Part shown: one piece after another, positions 43,114 through 50,894 of the stretch | How the letters are laid out: every line of letters begins with the position of its first letter | Position numbering within the stretch: position 1 is the stretch's first letter | From: Terrabacter sp. MAHUQ-38 | Lineage (GTDB): Bacteria > Actinomycetota > Actinomycetes > Actinomycetales > Dermatophilaceae | NCBI RefSeq assembly: GCF_014518425.1 | Contig: NZ_JACVCU010000002.1 | Location: 620,001-684,000, forward strand | DNA length: 64,000 nucleotides | Direction: 5' to 3' | Translations under genes and position numbers: made by a program | Notes under the pieces: model-generated | Told to the model about the DNA's origin: nothing | Database searches by the model: none | What the model saw: the letters and a program-made list of their open reading frames with translations, nothing else

Positions 43114-44454
43114 ATGCAGGCCATCCGCGACGCCATCCTCTCCGGCGACCGCGCCCAGGAGACCTACGCGAACATCGAGATCCCCGAGACCTACCGCGGG
43201 GCGACCGTCCACAAGGACGAGGTCGGCATGTTCGAAGGAATCGCCACGCGCGACAAGGACCCCCGCAAGTCCCTGCACATCGACGAGGTACCGGTGCCCG
43301 AGCTCGCCCCCGGCGAGGCGCTGGTCGCGGTCATGGCCAGCGCGATCAACTACAACACCGTGTGGACCTCCATCTTCGAGCCGGTCCCGACGTTCGGCTT
43401 CCTCGAGCGCTACGGTCGCATGTCGGAGTTCGCCAAGCGCCACGACCTGCCGTACCACGTCGTCGGCTCGGACCTCGCGGGCGTCATCCTGCGCACCGGC
43501 CCGGGCGTCACGAAGTGGAAGCCGGGCACCGAGGTCGTGGCGCACTGTCTCTCCGTCGAGCTCGAGGACGCCGAGGGTCACGACGACACGATGCTCGACC
43601 CGCAGCAGCGCATCTGGGGCTTCGAGACGAACTTCGGCGGCCTGGCCGAGCTCGCGATCGTCAAGGCCAACCAGCTCATGCCCAAGCCCGGCCACCTGAC
43701 GTGGGAGGAGGCCGCCTCCCCCGGTCTGGTCAACTCGACCGCCTACCGGCAGCTGATCTCCAAGAACGGCGCCGCGATGAAGCTCGGCGACCGGGTCCTC
43801 GTCTGGGGCGCCTCGGGCGGCCTCGGCTCGTACGCCACGCAGATGGCGCTCGCCGGTGGCGCGACGCCGATCTGCGTCGTCTCCTCCCCCGAGAAGGCCG
43901 CCATCTGCCGCGCCATGGGCGCCGAGCTGATCATCGACCGCAATGCCGAGGACTACCGCTTCTGGAACGAGGACGGCACGGAGCAGAACCCCAAGGAGTG
44001 GCAGCGGCTCGGCAAGAAGATCCGCGAGCTGACCGGCGGCTACGACGTCGACATCGTCTTCGAGCACCCGGGCCGCGAGACCTTCGGGGCCAGCGTCTAC
44101 GTCGCGCGCAAGGGCGGCACGATCGTCACGTGCGCCTCGACCTCGGGCTACATGCACGAGTACGACAACCGCTACCTCTGGATGAACCTCAAGCGCATCG
44201 TCAGCTCGCACTTCGCCAACTACCGCGAGGCGTGGGAGGCCAACGAGCTCATCAACCGCGGCCTCATCCACCCCACCCTGAGCAAGACGTACGCGCTCGA
44301 CGAGGTCGGCCAGGCCGCCCTCGACGTCCACCAGAACGCCCATCAGGGCAAGGTCGGCGTGCTCACCCTCGCCCCCGAGGCGGGCCTCGGCGTCACCAAC
44401 CCCGACAAGCGAGCCGGCTTCGAGGCCGCGATCAACCGCTTCGCCGACCAGTAG
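43114..44454 (+). CDS. ccr: Crotonyl-CoA carboxylase/reductase
   Basis: NADPH-dependent reductive carboxylation of crotonyl-CoA to (2S)-ethylmalonyl-CoA, the key reaction of the ethylmalonyl-CoA pathway. 446 residues, the normal Ccr length, in the MDR superfamily; family-specific segments are SAINYNTVWTSIFEPV, YHVVGSDLAGV, RIWGFETNFGGLAE and VNSTAYRQLISKNGA. NADPH site LVWGASGGLGS. ATG 43114 is chosen over ATG 43087 because AAGGA stands 7 nt upstream. Followed by a strong hairpin carrying GTATGCCG. Confidence 0.97.
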   Translation: MQAIRDAILSGDRAQETYANIEIPETYRGATVHKDEVGMFEGIATRDKDPRKSLHIDEVPVPELAPGEALVAVMASAINYNTVWTSIFEPVPTFGFLERYGRMSEFAKRHDLPYHVVGSDLAGVILRTGPGVTKWKPGTEVVAHCLSVELEDAEGHDDTMLDPQQRIWGFETNFGGLAELAIVKANQLMPKPGHLTWEEAASPGLVNSTAYRQLISKNGAAMKLGDRVLVWGASGGLGSYATQMALAGGATPICVVSSPEKAAICRAMGAELIIDRNAEDYRFWNEDGTEQNPKEWQRLGKKIRELTGGYDVDIVFEHPGRETFGASVYVARKGGTIVTCASTSGYMHEYDNRYLWMNLKRIVSSHFANYREAWEANELINRGLIHPTLSKTYALDEVGQAALDVHQNAHQGKVGVLTLAPEAGLGVTNPDKRAGFEAAINRFADQ

Positions 44455-44499
44455 CCCACGTATGCCGTGTGGCGGGATCCGCCGCACGGCAATCGTGGG
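44455..44499 (+). terminator. Hairpin terminator of ccr containing GTATGCCGTGTGG
   Basis: Arms 44455-44475 and 44479-44499 pair at 18 of 21 positions plus one G-U. It begins right after the ccr stop and shares the 14-mer cgtatgccgtgtgg with the palindrome at 41635-41648. Confidence 0.65.
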
Positions 44500-44576
44500 G
44501 CGGTTGACCCGCGACACGGCGTTCGTCGGGCACTGACACGCACCGCAGTGCACCCGTCCGCGGCAGCGGCCTGACG

Positions 44577-44582
44577 TAGGCT
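44577..44582 (+). promoter_or_regulatory. -10 element of leaderless AI-2E family gene
   Basis: TAGGCT, 7 nt before GTG 44590. Confidence 0.6.
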
Positions 44583-44589
44583 CCCGAGG

Positions 44590-45930
44590 GTGAGCATCTG
44601 GGGTCGGTGGACCCGCTACCGCCGCGTCCAGCGCGCCCGCATGGACGAGTTCCGGGCGCGCGACCTCGGCTTCGACGACCAGTCCTCGCGGGCGGCGTAC
44701 GGCACGTCGTCGGAGCCGCCCGACGAACAGCTCGAGCACGACCTCATCGCGAGCACGCTGCCCGGGTTCGACCCCGGAGGAGGCCGCGGGAGCACGCCGG
44801 CCGACGACGACCCCGCGGCCTCCGGAACGGGGGCTGAGGGCCCCAAGCGCGCCAAGGGCGCCCGCCGCGACTTCGGTCCGAGCGGCACGCCGTTCAACCG
44901 CCAGTCACCGTTCTACGTCGGCTTCGTCGGGGCGGTCGGCGTGCTCACGGCATACGCCGTCGTCCAGGCCGTCGGGCGGCTCGGCACCGTCATCACGCTG
45001 CTCGTCATCTCCTTCTTCCTCACGCTGGCCCTCAATCCCCTCGTCGAGGCGCTGACGACGAGGAACCTGCGTCGGGGGTGGGCCGTCACGGGCGTCTTCC
45101 TCGGGGTGCTCGCCGTCTTCACGCTCGTGGGCTGGGTCGTCATCCCACCCGTCGCGCAGCAGGGCACCGAGCTGGCGACGAACGCCCCGCGCATGTTCGA
45201 CGACCTGCTCGCCAACCCCTGGGTGCAGGACGTCGACCACCGCTACCAGCTCGTCCAGCGCATCCAGGAGGAGGTGGGCAGGCGCGTCGCCGACGGCAAC
45301 CTCTGGGCCGGCGTCTTTGGCGGGGTCCTCGACGCCGGCAAGGTCATCGCCTCCGGCGTCTTCAGCGTGCTGACCGTCCTCGTGCTGACGCTCTACTTCC
45401 TCGCATCACTGCCGGCCGTCAAGCAGGCCGCCTACGCCCTCGTCCCGGCGAGCCGCCGCCCCCGCACCGTCTCGCTCTCCGAGGAGGTCATGCGTCGGGT
45501 CGGCTCGTACGCGATCGGCCAGGTCGCGGTGGCCGCGATCAACGCCTTCTTCGCGTGGATCATGATGAGCCTCATCGGCCTGAGGTTCGCAGCCGTGCTG
45601 GCTGTCGCGGTCGGGTTCCTGGGACTCGTCCCCATGGTCGGCGCGACTCTCGGTGCGTCGGTCGTGGCTGTCGTGGCCTTCTTCGACGAGCCCCAGAAGG
45701 CCCTCATCGTCATCATCTACTTCATCGTCTACCAGCAGCTCGAGAACTATGCCGTCATGCCGCGGATCATGCAGCGCACCGTTGCCGTGCCGGGCGCGGT
45801 GACCGTCGTGGCCGCGCTCGCGGGCGGCACCCTGCTCGGCATCCTCGGTGCCCTCCTCGCGATCCCCTTCGCGGCCGGAGCGCTGCTGCTCTACGAGGAG
45901 GTGCTGGTCCCCCGCCAGCGCCGCCACTAG
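44590..45930 (+). CDS. AI-2E family transporter
   Basis: 446-residue membrane protein of the AI-2E (TqsA/YdiK, UPF0118) family, proposed exporters or permeases of small molecules. A soluble N-terminal 105 residues, acidic and Gly/Pro-rich, precedes paired hydrophobic helices (SPFYVGFVGAVGVLTAYAVV and VITLLVISFFLTLALNPLV), a large central loop, and the C-terminal helices with GLVPMVGATLGAS and YFIVYQQLENYAVMP, the family signature. Transport substrate unknown. Its TAG stop overlaps the convergent gene's TAG in a shared CTAG. Confidence 0.9.
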   Translation: MSIWGRWTRYRRVQRARMDEFRARDLGFDDQSSRAAYGTSSEPPDEQLEHDLIASTLPGFDPGGGRGSTPADDDPAASGTGAEGPKRAKGARRDFGPSGTPFNRQSPFYVGFVGAVGVLTAYAVVQAVGRLGTVITLLVISFFLTLALNPLVEALTTRNLRRGWAVTGVFLGVLAVFTLVGWVVIPPVAQQGTELATNAPRMFDDLLANPWVQDVDHRYQLVQRIQEEVGRRVADGNLWAGVFGGVLDAGKVIASGVFSVLTVLVLTLYFLASLPAVKQAAYALVPASRRPRTVSLSEEVMRRVGSYAIGQVAVAAINAFFAWIMMSLIGLRFAAVLAVAVGFLGLVPMVGATLGASVVAVVAFFDEPQKALIVIIYFIVYQQLENYAVMPRIMQRTVAVPGAVTVVAALAGGTLLGILGALLAIPFAAGALLLYEEVLVPRQRRH

Positions 45931-46871
45931 CGCGCGCTCGCCTCGTGCCCGCCGGCGGCCTCGTGCGCCTGCTGCGGCGCGGCACGTCGGTCGGGGGTGA
46001 CCCCGTCGCGTCGCTCGAGGGCGGTCACGACCGCGGCCATGTCGAGCGCCCCGGAGCCCGCCGCCTCGGTCTCGCGGAACAGCTGCCGACTGGCCTCGAT
46101 GACGGGTGCCGAGGCCCCGACCGCACGGGCCGCCTCCGCGATGAGGCGGGTGTTCAGGTGGACGTCGCGGATCGCGGCCTGCGGCGCGAAGTCCCGCGCG
46201 ACGAGCTTGGTGAGCTTCACCGTCGACACGGCGCTCGCCATCGGGCCCGAGTCGAGGGCGCGCTGGAAGGCCTCGAGGTCGAGGCCCAGGGCCACAGCGA
46301 GGTGGTACGCCTCGGCGAGCGCGGCTACCGTCGCGCACAGGTAGAGGTTGACCGCGAGCTTGGTGCCGATGCCCGCCGGGACCTCGCCGCAGCGCACCAC
46401 CTCGCGGCACATCGGCGCGAGAAGCGGCACGACCCGCTCGACCGCCTCGCGATCACCGGCGACGAGGCCGACCAGCTCCCCGCGTTCAGCGGGGACACGT
46501 GACCCGGAGACCGGCGCCTCGACGTAGCTGCCGCCGGCCGCCTCGACCTCGTGCGCGAGACCCACCGAGTAGCCGGGTGAGGTCGTGCCGAGAGGCACGA
46601 GCGTACGACCCGACACCATGCCCGCGAACGCGGGACGTCCCCGTTGGAGCACGTCGTCGACGACGTCCGCGGTCGCGAGCATGAGGAAGACGACGTCACT
46701 CGCGGCGAACACCGCGGCAGGCGACTGCGCCACTCGCGCGCCCGCCACCCCGAGCTCCCGCGCCGCCTCGGGCGACCGGTTCCACACGGTGAGTGGGAGG
46801 CCCGCACGCAGCAGGTTGGCGGCCATGGGTCGTCCCATGATCCCGAGCCCGATGAACCCGACACGGGTCAT
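45927..46871 (-). CDS. NAD(P)-dependent beta-hydroxyacid dehydrogenase (HIBADH/6PGDH-like)
   Basis: About 314 residues. Rossmann motif GFIGLGIMGRPMA at the N-terminus, substrate segment EAPVSGSRV and catalytic Lys in GIGTKLAVN. The substrate could be 3-hydroxyisobutyrate, tartronate semialdehyde or similar; not resolved. ATG 46871 is chosen because GGAGG stands five bases upstream. Divergent from a TetR gene over two matching operators, so it is probably that regulator's target. Confidence 0.87.
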   Translation of the reverse strand: MTRVGFIGLGIMGRPMAANLLRAGLPLTVWNRSPEAARELGVAGARVAQSPAAVFAASDVVFLMLATADVVDDVLQRGRPAFAGMVSGRTLVPLGTTSPGYSVGLAHEVEAAGGSYVEAPVSGSRVPAERGELVGLVAGDREAVERVVPLLAPMCREVVRCGEVPAGIGTKLAVNLYLCATVAALAEAYHLAVALGLDLEAFQRALDSGPMASAVSTVKLTKLVARDFAPQAAIRDVHLNTRLIAEAARAVGASAPVIEASRQLFRETEAAGSGALDMAAVVTALERRDGVTPDRRAAPQQAHEAAGGHEASAR

Positions 46872-46893
46872 GGCATCCTCCATCCCGCCGGAC

Positions 46894-46909
46894 TATGACA
46901 GATGTCATA
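46894..46909. promoter_or_regulatory. TetR operator 1
   Basis: Perfect 16-bp palindrome tatgaca-ga-tgtcata between the divergent dehydrogenase and tetR genes; the core is ATGAC-N4-GTCAT. Confidence 0.75.
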
Positions 46910-46923
46910 CTAGCGGTAGAACC

Positions 46924-46937
46924 ATGACACCCGTCAT
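46924..46937. promoter_or_regulatory. TetR operator 2
   Basis: ATGAC-ACCC-GTCAT, the same core as operator 1, centre-to-centre 29 bp away, nearer the tetR start. Confidence 0.7.
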
Positions 46938-46969
46938 AGTCAGCCGAGTCCGACCGCACTGGAGGCGAC

Positions 46970-47548
46970 ATGTCGAGCAGCCGACGGGGTCACCGAGAGC
47001 GCCTGGTCTACGAGACCGCCCAGCAGCTGCGACGCGCCGGGGTCACCGGCACGGGCCTGCGCCGGGTCGTCTCTGACGCCGGTGCCCCCCGTGGGTCGCT
47101 CCAGCACTACTTCCCGGGCGGCAAGGACCAGCTCGTCGGCGAGGCGCTCCAGTGGTCGGGCACGTGGGCCGCCGCACGCGTCATGCACCACGTCGACCGG
47201 ATGCGCCGGCCGACACCGAGCCGGCTGTTCGCGGCCATCGTCGACGAGTGGGCAGCAGACCTCGACGCCCGGGACTTCTCGCGCGGCTGTCCCGTCGCGG
47301 CGTCCGTCATCGACTGCGCCGACACGAACGACACCGTGCGCCGCGCCGCCGATGCTGCGCTCGAGACGTGGCGCCGACCCATCACCGAGGCCCTCGTCGA
47401 GATGGGCAGGCCCCGTCGCCGCGCGGAGAGGCTGTCGACCCTCATGTTGTGCGCGCTCGAAGGGGCCCTCGTGGTCGCACGGGCCCGGCGCGACACCACC
47501 CCCCTGGGACTCGTCGCCCGCGAGCTCGCACCCGTCCTCGACGCCTGA
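46970..47548 (+). CDS. TetR/AcrR-family transcriptional regulator
   Basis: 192 residues. N-terminal helix-turn-helix: GTGLRRVVSDAGAPRGSLQHYFPGGKDQL (about 26-54) is the TetR recognition region; the C-terminal ligand domain is of the TetR_C type with RDFSRGCPVAASVID. ATG with GGAGG 5 nt upstream. Two palindromes sharing ATGAC-N4-GTCAT in the divergent promoter make autoregulation plus control of the dehydrogenase likely. Ligand unknown. Confidence 0.92.
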   Translation: MSSSRRGHRERLVYETAQQLRRAGVTGTGLRRVVSDAGAPRGSLQHYFPGGKDQLVGEALQWSGTWAAARVMHHVDRMRRPTPSRLFAAIVDEWAADLDARDFSRGCPVAASVIDCADTNDTVRRAADAALETWRRPITEALVEMGRPRRRAERLSTLMLCALEGALVVARARRDTTPLGLVARELAPVLDA

Positions 47549-47572
47549 CCCCGAGCGGGCAGCTGGGACCGG

Positions 47573-47881
47573 TCAGCGGTAGGCGTTGCCCGGAGGTCTC
47601 GCATCGCGCCGCTGCCAGCACCCCGTGTGCCAGTGGCGCCGGTCGCCGAGACCGCCCACGCCCTCGGCCGGCCACACGACGACGTGTGGCACGCCGGGAG
47701 GCACGTCCTGCTGACAGCCCGGGCAGAGGTAGGGCCGGGTGGCGGACGCGCCGCTCACGGAGCGCACGGTCCACCGCGTGCCGGCATACGTCTCCTCGCG
47801 CGTCGTGCCGCCCTGGATGCGCGTCACGTCGAGCGGGACGTGCCCCCGCGCGTGTTTGCTGGGACGTCGACGCGAGGGCAT
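47573..47881 (-). CDS. Small Cys/His zinc-ribbon-like protein
   Basis: 102 residues; basic N-terminus, then CPGC (about 64-67) and a distal HWHTGCW that together could bind zinc, with PHVVVWPAEGVGG between. Such proteins are widely conserved in actinobacteria, sometimes labelled ATP/GTP-binding without evidence. Function unknown. Leaderless ATG: TACGCT six bases upstream. An upstream in-frame start would overlap the dehydrogenase gene and is rejected. Confidence 0.72.
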   Translation of the reverse strand: MPSRRRPSKHARGHVPLDVTRIQGGTTREETYAGTRWTVRSVSGASATRPYLCPGCQQDVPPGVPHVVVWPAEGVGGLGDRRHWHTGCWQRRDARPPGNAYR

Positions 47882-47887
47882 GCGTCC

Positions 47888-47893
47888 AGCGTA
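47888..47893 (-). promoter_or_regulatory. -10 element of leaderless zinc-ribbon gene
   Basis: TACGCT on the minus strand, 6 nt before ATG 47881. Confidence 0.55.
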
Positions 47894-47897
47894 GGCG

Positions 47898-49676
47898 TCA
47901 GGCGTACGTGCGGAACCCACGCCCCGTCTTGCGCCCGAGGTAGCCGGCGGTGACGAGGTGCTCGAGGAGGGGCGCCGGCGCGTAGCCACGCTCGCGGAAC
48001 TCGAGGTAGAGCTCGCGCTCGATCGCGAGCGACACGTCGAGGCCGACGACGTCGAGCAGCTCGAAGGGGCCCATCGGCAGACCGCAGCCGGTCTTCATCG
48101 CGGTGTCGATGTCATCGGCCGTCGAGTAGTTGGCCTCGAGCATCTTCACGGCGTCGTTGAGGTACGGGAAGAGCAGCGCGTTGACGATGAATCCCGCACG
48201 GTCACCACACGTCACGGGGTGCTTGCCGATGCTCGCGCAGAGCTGCTGCACCGTCGCGACGACGTCGTCGCCGGTCGAGACCGTGTGGACGACCTCGACG
48301 AGCTTCATGACCTGGGCCGGGTTGAAGAAGTGCATGCCGATGACGTCCTGCGGACGCTTCGTCGCGGCCGCGCACTCGACGACGGGCAGCGAGCTCGTCG
48401 TCGTCGCGAGGATCGCGCCGGGGCGGCAGATCTCGTCGAGGTTCTCGAAGAGAGCGCGTTTGACGGTGAGGTCCTCGACGACGGCCTCGACGACGAGGTC
48501 GACCTGGGCGAGGTCGTCGAGACGCGTCGTGCCACGCACACGGGCGAGGGCGGCGTCGCGCTCGTCCTCTGTGGCCTTGCCGCGCTGGACGGCCTTCTCG
48601 AGGCTCTTGGCGATGGCGGCCATGACGGCGTCGACCTTCGCCTGCGAGCGAGCCACCACCGTGACGTCGAGACCGGCCTTGGCGAAGACCTCGACCATGC
48701 CGGTCGCCATCGTGCCGGACCCGACGACACCGACGGTGCGGATCGGACGGGCGGACGCCGCGGCCTCGGCGGTGGCTTTCGGCGTCAGCGCGTCGTCGAC
48801 GACCTCAGAGCTGCCCGGGGCGGCATACGTGTAGAAGCCGCGGCCGCTCTTGCGGCCCTTGAGCCCGGCGCTGACCATCTGCTTGATGATGGGGCTCGGC
48901 GCGTGGAGGCGGTCACGCCCCTGCTTGTACATCGTGTCGAGGATCTCGTAGGCGGTGTCGAGGCCGATGAGATCCATGAGCGCGAGGGGGCCCATCGGGT
49001 AGCCACAGCCGAGGCGCATCGCGGCGTCGATGTCCTCGCGCGTCGCGTAGCGGCTCTCGTACATCGACACCGCGTGGTTGAGGTAGCCGAAGAGCAGCGC
49101 GTTGGCGATGAAACCGGCCTTGTCGCCCACGATGACCGGCTTCTTGCCGATGCGCTCGGCGAGAGCCTTGACGTCCTCGAAGATCTCGTCGCTCGTGATG
49201 ACGGTCTTGATGACCTCGACGAACTGGAGCACCGGCGCGGGGTTGAAGAAGTGCATGCCGACGACACGCTTGGGGTTGAGGGTCGCCACGGCGATCTCGG
49301 TGACCGGGAGGCTCGAGGTGTTCGTCGCGAGGATCGCGTCGTCGGCGACGATCGTGTCGAGCCGCGCGAAGATCTCCTTCTTGAGGTCGAGGTGCTCGGG
49401 CACCGCCTCGACGACGAGCTGGCACTCCTTGAGGTCGGCCATGTCGCTCGTGAACTGGACGCGCGAGTGCAGCGTCGCCTGCTCCTCCTCCGTCAGCTTG
49501 CCGCGCGAGACGGCGCGGTCGGTCGAGTGCTGCAGGACGCCCTTGCCCTTCTCCACCGCCTCGTCGGTGACCTCGACCGCGACGACGTCGATGCCGTTGC
49601 GTGCGAAGACCTCGACGATGCCGGCACCCATGGTGCCGAGTCCGATGACGCCAACCTTGGTGAACTCACGAGCCAT
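47898..49676 (-). CDS. Tandem 3-hydroxyacyl-CoA (3-hydroxybutyryl-CoA) dehydrogenase
   Basis: 592 residues made of two complete HBD modules. Each has its own NAD motif (VGVIGLGTMGAGIVE near residue 8, VGVVGSGTMATGMVE near 305), NTSSLPV/TTSSLPV, GMHFFNPAPV/GMHFFNPAQV with catalytic His, and C-terminal domain ending GRKSGRGFYTY/GRKTGRGFRTY. It would reduce acetoacetyl-CoA to 3-hydroxybutyryl-CoA upstream of Ccr or oxidise hydroxyacyl-CoA. ATG 49676 with GGGAG upstream. Such fused twins are known in actinobacteria. Divergent from nucS. Confidence 0.95.
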   Translation of the reverse strand: MAREFTKVGVIGLGTMGAGIVEVFARNGIDVVAVEVTDEAVEKGKGVLQHSTDRAVSRGKLTEEEQATLHSRVQFTSDMADLKECQLVVEAVPEHLDLKKEIFARLDTIVADDAILATNTSSLPVTEIAVATLNPKRVVGMHFFNPAPVLQFVEVIKTVITSDEIFEDVKALAERIGKKPVIVGDKAGFIANALLFGYLNHAVSMYESRYATREDIDAAMRLGCGYPMGPLALMDLIGLDTAYEILDTMYKQGRDRLHAPSPIIKQMVSAGLKGRKSGRGFYTYAAPGSSEVVDDALTPKATAEAAASARPIRTVGVVGSGTMATGMVEVFAKAGLDVTVVARSQAKVDAVMAAIAKSLEKAVQRGKATEDERDAALARVRGTTRLDDLAQVDLVVEAVVEDLTVKRALFENLDEICRPGAILATTTSSLPVVECAAATKRPQDVIGMHFFNPAQVMKLVEVVHTVSTGDDVVATVQQLCASIGKHPVTCGDRAGFIVNALLFPYLNDAVKMLEANYSTADDIDTAMKTGCGLPMGPFELLDVVGLDVSLAIERELYLEFRERGYAPAPLLEHLVTAGYLGRKTGRGFRTYA

Positions 49677-49758
49677 GGGTGGAGTCTCCCAGAGCCCGGA
49701 TGCCGCCCACACCCGCCGGCGGCGTGACGCTGCCCACGCAGCCGGAGCGGGCCTGATC

Positions 49759-49764
49759 TAGGGT
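49759..49764 (+). promoter_or_regulatory. -10 element of leaderless nucS
   Basis: TAGGGT, 6 nt before GTG 49771. Confidence 0.6.
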
Positions 49765-49770
49765 GGTCCG

Positions 49771-50466
49771 GTGCGTCTCGTCATTGCCCGGTGCAGCGTC
49801 GACTATGACGGTCGGCTGACCGCCCACCTCCCGCTCGCGACCCGGTTGCTCGTCGTCAAGGCCGACGGGTCGGTGCTCGTGCACAGCGATGGCGGTTCCT
49901 ACAAGCCGCTCAACTGGATGTCGCCCCCGTGCACCATGGCCGAGGTCGAGCCCGACGAGGCGCAGGCCTCCGACGGCGTCGTCGCCGTCTGGCGCGTCCA
50001 GCACGCCAAGAGCGAGGACCGCCTGACGGTCCTGCTCCACGAGGTCCTCCACGACTCCGCCCACGAGCTGGGTGTCGACCCGGGACTCGTCAAGGACGGC
50101 GTCGAGTCCCACCTGCAGAGGCTTCTCGCCGAGCACATCCACACACTCGGCCACGGCTGGTCGCTCGTGCGGCGCGAGTACATGACCGCCATCGGCCCGG
50201 TCGACATCCTCGCGAAGGACTCTGCGGGCACGAGCGTCGCGGTCGAGATCAAGCGTCGGGGGGAGATCGACGGAGTCGAGCAGCTGACCCGCTACCTCGA
50301 GCTGATGAACCGCGACCCGCACCTGGCGCCGGTCACCGGGGTCTTCGCCGCTCAGCAGATCAAGCCGCAGGCCCGCACGCTGGCCGAGGACCGCGGCATC
50401 CGCTGCGTCGTGCTCGACTACGACGCCCTGAAGGGCATCGACGACGCGGAGTCGCGCCTCTTCTGA
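49771..50466 (+). CDS. nucS: Endonuclease NucS (mismatch-specific, EndoMS)
   Basis: 231 residues. Replaces MutSL in actinobacteria: cuts both strands at mismatches. N-terminal DNA-binding/dimer domain (1-115), then the RecB-like nuclease core with GPVDILAKD (Asp145), VAVEIKRRG (Glu159, Lys161) and [10 protein letters not shown]. The C-terminus ESRLF may contact the beta clamp, as in M. tuberculosis and Corynebacterium NucS. GTG, leaderless. Confidence 0.95.
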   Translation: MRLVIARCSVDYDGRLTAHLPLATRLLVVKADGSVLVHSDGGSYKPLNWMSPPCTMAEVEPDEAQASDGVVAVWRVQHAKSEDRLTVLLHEVLHDSAHELGVDPGLVKDGVESHLQRLLAEHIHTLGHGWSLVRREYMTAIGPVDILAKDSAGTSVAVEIKRRGEIDGVEQLTRYLELMNRDPHLAPVTGVFAAQQIKPQARTLAEDRGIRCVVLDYDALKGIDDAESRLF

Positions 50467-50528
50467 CCGTCCGGATCGGTTTCCGCCCAGCGCTCCCCCG
50501 GAGCTCGGAGCCGACGACCCCGTGGCCG

Positions 50529-50876
50529 TCAGTCCAGTCCGTCGATCGGCTGCTCGGTGCTGCCGTCGGCGTCGACGAGGAGCAGGAGGGGTTGCGGCGC
50601 CGAGCCGCCGCGCACGACGACGACCGTCTCCCCACGGTGACGGTCGACGAGCTCGTCGAAGCCTGCCGACCCGTCCCGGAGGTCACCGTGGCTGAGGTGT
50701 GAGGGCACGCCGAGGTCGTCGGCCAGCGACTCGACCGGACCGCTGTCAGGGACGTCGGCGGCGGCATACACCGCCTGGATCTTCTCGAGGTGGATCGCAG
50801 AGGCGAGCCACGCGACATCGGCCAGGCCCGGCGGGTTGACGACGATGATCCGCGCGGCGCACTGGAGGTCGCTCAT
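50529..50876 (-). CDS. Putative degenerate histidine-phosphatase-like protein
   Basis: 115 residues. The start ARIIVVNPPG occupies the place of the histidine phosphatase RHG motif, and VVVVRGGSAP that of the distal HGG motif; YAAADVPDSGPVESLADDLGVP resembles the intervening SP-RA--TA region. With RHG and the second His lost, catalysis is unlikely; the protein may be a regulatory remnant. The match is by eye and moderate. ATG 50876 is leaderless (TAGCGT six bases upstream), so the gene looks expressed. It lies between nucS (convergent) and the mutase. Confidence 0.5.
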   Translation of the reverse strand: MSDLQCAARIIVVNPPGLADVAWLASAIHLEKIQAVYAAADVPDSGPVESLADDLGVPSHLSHGDLRDGSAGFDELVDRHRGETVVVVRGGSAPQPLLLLVDADGSTEQPIDGLD

Positions 50877-50882
50877 GCCTCG

Positions 50883-50888
50883 ACGCTA
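50883..50888 (-). promoter_or_regulatory. -10 element of leaderless histidine-phosphatase-like gene
   Basis: TAGCGT on the minus strand, 6 nt before ATG 50876. Confidence 0.55.
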
Positions 50889-50894
50889 CGCCAG

